From the NCBI RefSeq assembly GCF_030269925.1, contig NC_085124.1, positions 12,214,001-12,278,000 on the forward strand: a stretch of 64,000 bases of DNA, in the 5' to 3' direction. The notes beneath the pieces are model-generated. The model saw only the letters and a list, made by a program, of their open reading frames with translations, did no database searches and was not told where the DNA came from. Source of the stretch: Bombyx mori (Eukaryota > Arthropoda > Insecta > Lepidoptera > Bombycidae). Below are positions 57,278 through 64,000 of this stretch, in pieces. The translations under genes were made by a program, and so were the position numbers. Each line of letters starts with the position of its first letter. The first letter of the stretch is position 1.

Positions 57278-57527
57278 TCTATACTAATATACAAAACTAC
57301 AGTGGTTTTTATGGATGTTCCGTTATAACTACTGAACCGTTCATCCGATTGACTTGAAACTTGGTATTCATGTAGAAAATACATGTACTTAACGGATAGG
57401 CTAATATTTATATGAGTGTTGGACTGCCTACACCAGTTGCGGGGGCGTTAATGATGAGAATTTTTGTAGGGGTGAGAAATAATAATGTTAATTTTAAATG
57501 CCCAGCGAAGCGGACGGGTACAGCTAG
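57278..57527 (+). mobile_element. Non-autonomous Helitron, family B, intact
   Basis: TCTATACTAATATACAAAAC to GGACGGGTACAGCTAG, flanked by A and T, 250 bp. It is the reference for the copies at 8697 (reverse) and 44709 (5' part). A frame at 57412-57618 that runs through its end is not a gene. Confidence 0.8.
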
Positions 57528-58045
57528 TAATATTATATTAACAATGTACGCTTTAGAAGCAGAGATAAAGACACAAGAATTTATTGTACTAAAGGAACAT
57601 TGCCCCGAAATACGATAAGAACGAGTGACGCTAGCACATGCTATTCCACTTATTGTTTGTCATAGAAAGTACATCGCTCCGACACTACGTGCAATGAATA
57701 TACTATAAATCTGATAAATTTAAATATAAAACCCTATTTATTTGTTTTTTTTTAATCGTTTTACTGACACATTGACGATTGTATTAAAATGTCATTATTG
57801 AGAATATTGAAAACATCTGAAAGACAAAGCGGGATATTTCAATTGCCATCAAACGTAGTACAAAGATTCTGAAAATCATTGAATTTCAGAACGCAATAGG
57901 CGATCTTATTGATAAAAAGAACTTTTTCTTGTAGACATCTTTTGAGCGAAAACAATAATTACATATGAAATAGATGAGTACACTGGGGCGCACTTACCAC
58001 AATTTATAATACAACGTTATTAGTTAATTAGTCACTTGGTTTTTT
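57528..58045. other. AT-rich spacer
   Basis: Nothing recognised. Confidence 0.5.
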
Positions 58046-58286
58046 TTTTATAAATTAGATGGGTGGACGTGCTCACAGCGCACCTGGTATTAAGTGGTTA
58101 CTGAAGCCCATAGAAATTTACAACGTAAATGCGCCACCCACCTTGAGATACAAGCTCTAAAGTCTCACGTAAAGTTACAACGGTTGCCCCGCCCTTCAAA
58201 CCGAAACGCATTACTGCTTCACGGCAGAAATAGGCAGGGCGGTGGTACCTACCCGCGCAGACTCACAACAGGTCCTACCACCAGTA
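58046..58286 (-). mobile_element. Bm1 SINE, short form
   Basis: TTATAAATTAGATGGGTGG to GGTCCTACCACCAGTAAAA. Confidence 0.9.
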
Positions 58287-58985
58287 AAATACTAATATAA
58301 TAGTAAAAAAATTGTTAGTAAGATTATTTTAGTTACAAATACGTATATAACGAAACTATTAACAATCCTAAGAGCTAAGTGCAAATATTGAGTCACTCCA
58401 ATATATGACAGCATTAAGCTCTAATATGAAAGCTACCGAACAAAATAGGGGATGACGTAAATTAATAATGTTTCGTCTCTTAGTCCTTAATTGCATTTGC
58501 TTGTCAATTAACTGACAACCCTGACAGGGAGCCAATCACGACACAGAATATTGCGGCTCACGGCTGCTTGAAGCTTACAACGTACATTTGTTTATATACA
58601 CCAAGTGTATTGGTGTTCGAGAAGTATTTAAAAATAGGGGAAAATGGCAAGATCTTCCAGCGAGCGGGCTTAATGGCTCGGTAAACCGACAGTCTGAATA
58701 TATTTCTTTTTTGAAGTGTACCTTAGATGAAACGGAATATAAAGGTGGTGGTAGGGTAACCTCAAATGATTTCTAAGGGAATTCCCTGTGAAGAATTAAG
58801 CACAGCTGGAAACAGTCTAGTAGAGGCAGAGATTCCAAACGCTCATCAAACCTAGTTTACCAGAACCGTCTTAATCTATGGTATGTATTTCGAATACATA
58901 ATCTTTGAAATCTACGTTTAAGTCGCTTAGTCAACTAAAAGGGCTTGCTTCTTTACCTGAACGAAACAAAAACTTTACAGTAGTC
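58287..58985. other. AT-rich spacer
   Basis: A 62-codon plus frame at 58588-58776 has no recognised family. Confidence 0.4.
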
Positions 58986-59352
58986 TAGCGATGCAACGGT
59001 GTTCGAATCCCACAGCCAAGTACCAATTTATCTAATGAAATAAGTACTTAACAAATGTTCACGATTGACTTCCACGGTGAAAGAAGCATGTAATAAAAAT
59101 CAAACCCGCAATATTATAAGTTGCGTACTACTGGTGGTAGGACGTCTTCTTAGTCCGCACGGGTAGGTACCACCACCACCTTGCCTATTTCTGCCATAAA
59201 TCAGTAAAGCGTTTTGAGTAGAAGGGTGGGGCAGCCGTTGTATTGTAAAAACAGATCTTAGAACTTATATCTCAAGGTGGGCGGCGGCATTTACGTTGTA
59301 GATGTCTATGGGCTCCGGTAACCACTTAACTATCTGCCCATCTAAGCAATAA
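58986..59352 (+). mobile_element. Bm1 SINE, long copy with partial head
   Basis: Starts within the head (AGCGATGCAACGGTG) and keeps the B box (GTTCGAATCCC), the middle region and the body to CATCTAAGCAATAAAAAAA. The first ~35 bases with the A box are missing. Confidence 0.88.
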
Positions 59353-59518
59353 AAAAAAATTAATGCAACCGTAGCAGAACTAATGTCGAACGTTTGAGCT
59401 GATAGCGCATTGATGAAAGGGTTCTCGGTTGCATGGATTGAAAAGGGCATCTTTGGATCCTACTTAGTAAATGGGTGAATCACATGACTTCGTCTTATTT
59501 TAAGTAAAACTTTTTTTA

Positions 59519-59758
59519 TTTATTGCTTAGATGGATGGACGAGCTCACAGCCCACCTGGTGTTAAGTGGTTACTGGAGCCCATAGACATCTACGACGTAA
59601 ATGCGCCACCCACCTTGAGATATAATTTCTAAGGTCTCAAGTATAGTTACAACGGCTGCCCCACTCTTCAAACCGAAACGCATTAATGCTTCACAGCAGA
59701 AATAGGCAGGGTGGTGGTACCTACCCGTGCGGACTCACAAGAGGTCCTACCACCCGTA
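59519..59758 (-). mobile_element. Bm1 SINE, short form
   Basis: TTATTGCTTAGATGGATGG to GTCCTACCACCCGTAAA. Confidence 0.9.
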
Positions 59759-60980
59759 AAAAATATAAAAACATAAAAATGTCAAACTTCTACGACTTCC
59801 TTCTGACAAGGAGAGGGTATTAAAAAAAGATACATAGCCTGGTTTTTCCACTGCCTCTTTCTTTGTATATTGGGTTATTTTTGTTGCATGTTTCTATTTA
59901 AAGAGCTCAGTGAAAAGTGGCTACTACTAGAGCCAGTAAACACTATAACTAGAACGCCGCGGTTCGTCGACTATCCCCAATTATTATGAAGTTAGAAAAA
60001 AAATCGAATTCAAGAATGGAACGGTTGTTCCTTAAGCCAGAATCGTTAAGATGCTCTTATTTTAAGACCAGTGTATTTTAAAATAATTATGTGTAATTGA
60101 TAAATAAACGCCTTATTTGAATTATACCTTAAACAAAAAAATAAAATCAAATCGAAAATAAGACGGAAAAATGATTAAAATGTTTAATAATAATAGTTTG
60201 AAAAATCGTATGCCGCATTGCGATCTTCCAAATCGATTTAGTTTACACATACGAAAGCAAGCGTCATAGCTCGTAAGTTTAGGTATACTCCTGGAAGTAA
60301 GATTTACGTCGGGCCCATATCGATTCCCTGACAGCCTCTCGGGGCTGTATAATGAATCGATTAGAATGCATTTGCCTTGAAACCTTAGGGACGTTTAGGT
60401 GAGCTTCCTTTACGTAACAGAGATTTATGTTTTGACATTTCTATATCTGTCAAATTGATTTTTGATTGTCGAACAGTTTTATTAAATGAAAACTTTTTGT
60501 TAGGTACTGTATTTGGCGCGCTTTTTAACTAATTTTGAAATGTCATTTTGTAGAATTGAGTTTTGATTTTTTAAAGCATTAAATATTACAAAAAAATTGC
60601 AAACCGATTCAGAGGCGATCGTCTAATAATTGCTATGACACCCTGCTTCACTTCACATGTTTTAATTATGGATGTGCATAAGTGCTCGTGATCCCGCTAC
60701 TGACGAACGGATATCAGAGCTGATAAGCCTCATGACATGCCGATATCTACTTGGAGACGAAAATTCCTGTTATTTCCTACGTTTCTTTTCAATTGCTATG
60801 ACATTTGACTAACGCTGTGATTCCTGATGACCGTTTTCCACAATGAGGGAGTCACGCCAATCAGCTAAATGAGGCTTATAGAAGTAGTATTTTAAAATGT
60901 TCATGCTCCCGTTATGGCGGTCGGTCAGGTATTCACTTTACATCTAGTGGGCCATGTAATAGAGGGTTTTTTTTAAATTT
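59759..60980. other. AT-rich spacer
   Basis: No gene or firm repeat. CTCCCGTTATGGCGGTCGG near 60906 may be a diverged LINE tail. Confidence 0.4.
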
Positions 60981-61222
60981 TTTTTTATTGCTTAGATGGG
61001 TGGACGAGCTCACAGCCCACCTGATGTTAAGTGGTTACTGGAGCCCATAGACATCTACAACGTAAATGTGCCACCCACCTTGAGATACAAGTTCTAAGGT
61101 CTCAAGTATAGTTAAAACGGCTGCCGCACCGTTCGAACCGAAACGCATTAGTACTTCACGGCAGAAATAGGCAGGGTGGTGGTACCCACCCGCGCGGACT
61201 CACAAGAGGTCCTACCACCAGT
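60981..61222 (-). mobile_element. Bm1 SINE, short form
   Basis: TTTTATTGCTTAGATGGGTG to GGTCCTACCACCAGTG. Confidence 0.9.
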
Positions 61223-61479
61223 GTAGGGTGTAATGCAGCATCAAAAAAAATTATTTACATATCACTGACACGAGGCAAAGGCCTCAAGCCGCAAGGCGAC
61301 ATTGCATCGCTGCAGAAATGAATGATGTTACCAAATTTCACATACTATATTTATGTTTTTTTTTTATTGCTAAGATGACCGGCAAACGTAGTCATGGCCC
61401 GGGGGAGTCGGCAAGGATGACCTCTGAAAACGCACTGTGGATGAACGCAGTGGTTCTAGACAATGTGGTTGAATTATAA

Positions 61480-61867
61480 TCTAATATATAAAATTCTCGT
61501 GTCACAATGTTCGTTCCCATACTCCTCCGAAACCGCTTGACCGATTCTCATGAATTTTTTTATGCATATTCAGTAAGCCTGAGAATCGGCTACTATCTAT
61601 TTTTCATACCCCTAAGTGATTAGGGTTGTCCACCCCTAACATTTTTTTTTTATTTGGACTTTTTTTTGTTATTTTGAGGTATTATATGGTTGAATGAGGT
61701 TTTGTTATTTTTATTATATATTCCCTCATCGTTCACAGCACTACATACCTCTTTCACTCATTTACCACATCCTTACACACTTACAATAAGTTAGTTTTTT
61801 TTTTTGTACACTAGAACTTCCCTAGAAATCTTATAAATGGCAAAACAATGTTTGCCGGGTCAGCTAG
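61480..61867 (+). mobile_element. Non-autonomous Helitron, family E
   Basis: TCTAATATATAAAATTCTCG to GCCGGGTCAGCTAG, flanked by A and T, 388 bp. The first 100 bp include CATACTCCTCCGAAACCGC and GACCGATTCTCATGAATT, as in widespread insect Helitron 5' ends. Confidence 0.7.
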
Positions 61868-62329
61868 TAACATATAGAAACTCCGGTAGCGAGCAGCACG
61901 ATACTAAAAACGAGATGAACAACTCGTTTCAGACAATTCCCAAAGTTATTTTGTTTATTATTTGTTCTTATAGAAAAAAAAAGTATGGACATACAAATAT
62001 ACATTTTTCAATTAAATGAGTAACAACTATATCATTTAATTTGATAACCTATAGCTTGAGTTACAGTCGAAAACAAAAAAAGTATTTAATTCAATGATTA
62101 TCTAACAAAAAATTCAATCTAACATTATGCAATACAATATATTTATATTATTTACTACATTTACTTACTATTTTAATTATGCAACATTTTCCAAAAAAAA
62201 TAAGTGTGTTAAATCATTATTATTTTTAAAACAAATATTTAGAAAAAAGTATTTACTCACATTAAAAATGACAGTTCCAATTTTTTGTTTAAAAACAACA
62301 GTCTAGAGAGTCACTACAACATCATTGCA
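61868..62329. other. AT-rich stretch, possible 3' UTR
   Basis: If the exon at 62330-62491 is real, this would hold its 3' UTR. The minus strand carries AATAAA near 61958-61963. No repeat recognised. Confidence 0.3.
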
Positions 62330-62491
62330 CTATTCAAATTTCGAACGAGACACATTCTTCGAATTCGCTATGTCCGCCAAGGAAACACGTCTACGCGCCT
62401 TCGCGGCCTTACTTGAACTAAAGCACAGATTAAACTCACTAGTTACTGAAGTATGAAATGATATTTCCAGCTTCGAACGACAATGTTCTAC
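62330..62491 (-). CDS. Probable terminal coding exon, unidentified gene
   Basis: On the minus strand a pyrimidine-rich tract ending TTTTTTCTAG stands directly before 62491. From there one frame only is open for 53 codons to TAG at 62330-62332: it begins VEHCRSKLEISF, continues SEFNLCFSSSK, and ends basic and Ser-rich (AKARRRVSLADIAN, then SKNVSRSKFE). The block is clearly less AT-rich than its flanks and is not a known repeat. The composition suggests the C-terminus of a nuclear protein, but I do not recognise it. Upstream exons would lie beyond 62500, possibly outside the window. A GTGAGTAA site near 62268 leaves open that it is instead an untranslated internal exon. Confidence 0.4.
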   Translation of the reverse strand, partial: VEHCRSKLEISFHTSVTSEFNLCFSSSKAAKARRRVSLADIANSKNVSRSKFE

Positions 62492-62799
62492 CTAGAAAAA
62501 ACATTTTCAACAAATAATTACACTATTGGATTTAGAAGAATGATTAAACAAACACAGTGAATCATCATGTAAAATAAAAATATACTTTGTCTGTAAACAC
62601 TAAGAACTGGCTGGACCGATGTGACAATTCCGTAATTGAAGTCCGTAATATTCCACGTTAAGTTTTTAGGTTATGAAAAAAAAAAAAGAAAAACTTTCCC
62701 GGAAACGGAACGATTCAGAGATCGATCATAAAATAAAACTACTTATGTTTCGATTGGACAACGTCTGTATGGTGAGTAAGTTTGTTAGAATTCATTCAC
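62492..62799. other. AT-rich, presumed intron if the exon is real
   Basis: Nothing recognised on either strand. Confidence 0.35.
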
Positions 62800-62912
62800 T
62801 TTAGGCAGCAGGTTGGCTTTGCCTCTGGCATTGTTGACGTTCATGGGCTAGAGTAACCACTCACCGTCAGTTGGGTCGTACACTGGTCTGCCTACAAAGG
62901 CAAAAAAAACCT
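62800..62912 (+). repeat. CR1-like LINE 3' end
   Basis: Sense: TTTAGGCAGCAGGTTGGC, GGCATTGTTGACGTTCATGG, ending TGCCTACAAAGGCAAAAAAA. Confidence 0.6.
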
Positions 62913-63089
62913 TTATAGATATTTGTTGGTAGCGTTTGCTCTAAACCAATGATTGAAAATTTCTTGATTCGTTTGTTAAAATTAATTCATTAATTAAAAA
63001 GTAACAAAAGCACCAACTAGGAAACATACCTATTTTTAAATATAGAATAGATTAATATGAATCCCATTTTTTTATTATATTTATTTTTT

Positions 63090-63327
63090 TATTGTATAGA
63101 TGGGTGGACGAGCTCACAGCCCACCTGGTGCTAAGTGGTTATTGGAGCCCATAGACATCTACAACGTAAATGCGCCACCCATCCTGAGATACAAGTTCTA
63201 AGGTATCGAGTATAGTTACAACGGCTGCCCCGCCCTTCAAACCGAAACGCATTACTGCTTCACGGCAGAAATAGGCAGGGTAGTGGTACCCATCCGCGCG
63301 GTCTCGCAAGAGATCCTACCACCAGTG
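63090..63327 (-). mobile_element. Bm1 SINE, short form
   Basis: TATTGTATAGATGGGTGGAC to GATCCTACCACCAGTG. Confidence 0.9.
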
Positions 63328-63683
63328 CTTCTGGATCAACAGCAATACGCAACACGTAAGTAATAGGCGGAAGGCCAAATTATGTTTCATTTATTTTTAT
63401 ATGGGCTACCAACATTACAACACAGACAACCACGTGAACATAACAAGTAGCGCTTAGATTAATCTCACACTAAATGTTTTCTCAGTTACAGGTCGGTGCA
63501 TGCGGTTGCGAAAGAAGCGGTTGGTATTTTGAGTATATAAAAATTGTAACATTATTACGCATTACTACCGTTCTCAGCTACTGAAGAGCTAGACTGATTT
63601 GAGACAAAAAATCATGAAATACACACATACACCTTTGCAGAATTTCCTTGGATTACGCAAGCTTTATACATACCGGTGGTTTT

Positions 63684-63893
63684 ACTGGTGGTAAGACCTC
63701 TTGTGAGTCCGCACGGGTAGGTAACACCATCCCCCCAAATTTCGGGTTGAAGGGTGGGGCAGTCGTTTTAACTATACTGAGACCTTAGAACTTATATCTC
63801 AAGGTGGGTGGCGCATTTACGTTGTAGATGTCTATGGGCTCGACTAACCACTTAACACTAGGTAGGCTGTGAGCTCGTTCACCCATCTAAGCA
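63684..63893 (+). mobile_element. Bm1 SINE, short form with small deletion
   Basis: ACTGGTGGTAAGACCTCTTG to CATCTAAGCAATTTTTTT. About 30 bp around the GTGAAGCAGTAATGCG block are missing. Confidence 0.88.
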
Positions 63894-64000
63894 ATTTTTT
63901 TTTATCTAATATTACTTTATGGTTTCATCTCGCTTATCTCATTTGCGCAGTAGTCATGCCTTCCTGCTTGAAGGATCTTTCGTTTCTAGGATCGTTCACC

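Noticed and set aside
57412..57618. 68-codon plus frame
   Set aside because: Runs across the 3' end of a Helitron into spacer.
1..64000. CRISPR array, operons or other prokaryotic system
   Set aside because: No regularly spaced repeats, no ribosome-binding pattern, and eukaryotic introns, SINEs and Helitrons throughout.

Overview
The window reads as a piece of insect nuclear genome, almost certainly Bombyx (silkworm, B. mori or its close wild relative). The basis is about 30 copies of one SINE whose full form has a tRNA-like head and a tail ending CCCATCTAAGCAATAAA, which I recognise as Bm1 of Bombyx. It also holds maT/Bmmar-type DD37D mariner elements, lepidopteran Helitron ends and AT-rich spacers. 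Nothing prokaryotic, no CRISPR array, no rRNA and no free-standing tRNA gene was seen.

Host genes are sparse. The one well-supported gene lies on the minus strand at 37714-39680: two coding exons joined by a GT-AG intron give a 571-residue secreted or GPI-anchored leucine-rich-repeat protein resembling connectin. A second candidate is a minus-strand terminal exon at 62330-62491 (splice acceptor, 53 open codons, stop). Weaker candidates are 5515-5694 and 56967-57263.

Layout. 0-5 kb: a Helitron, a perfect 35-bp hairpin repeat, and an R1-clade LINE fragment inserted into an older LINE. 6-10.3 kb: an intact maT transposon with a 346-aa transposase, then a broken mariner of a related lineage inserted into a Helitron. 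10.5-20 kb: Helitrons, Bm1 copies, LINE tails and two neighbouring tandem duplications. 20-30 kb: mostly AT-rich spacer, with a dead inverted copy of the maT element and a D34D mariner fossil. 30-37 kb: a pair of inverted Helitrons, a tRNA-derived SINE, and a retroposon with a 16-bp target duplication. 37-40 kb: the LRR gene with a Tc1-type MITE just upstream of its start codon. 40-64 kb: dense Bm1, LINE 3' ends of three families, a ~200-bp-armed inverted repeat enclosing nested SINEs, and two more Helitrons.

No set of genes here forms a pathway. The interest lies in transposon history: nested insertions that order events, one possibly complete transposase source beside a catalytically dead copy, and most short Bm1 copies beginning at the same internal base. 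All family names come from recognising motifs by eye; no search was run.
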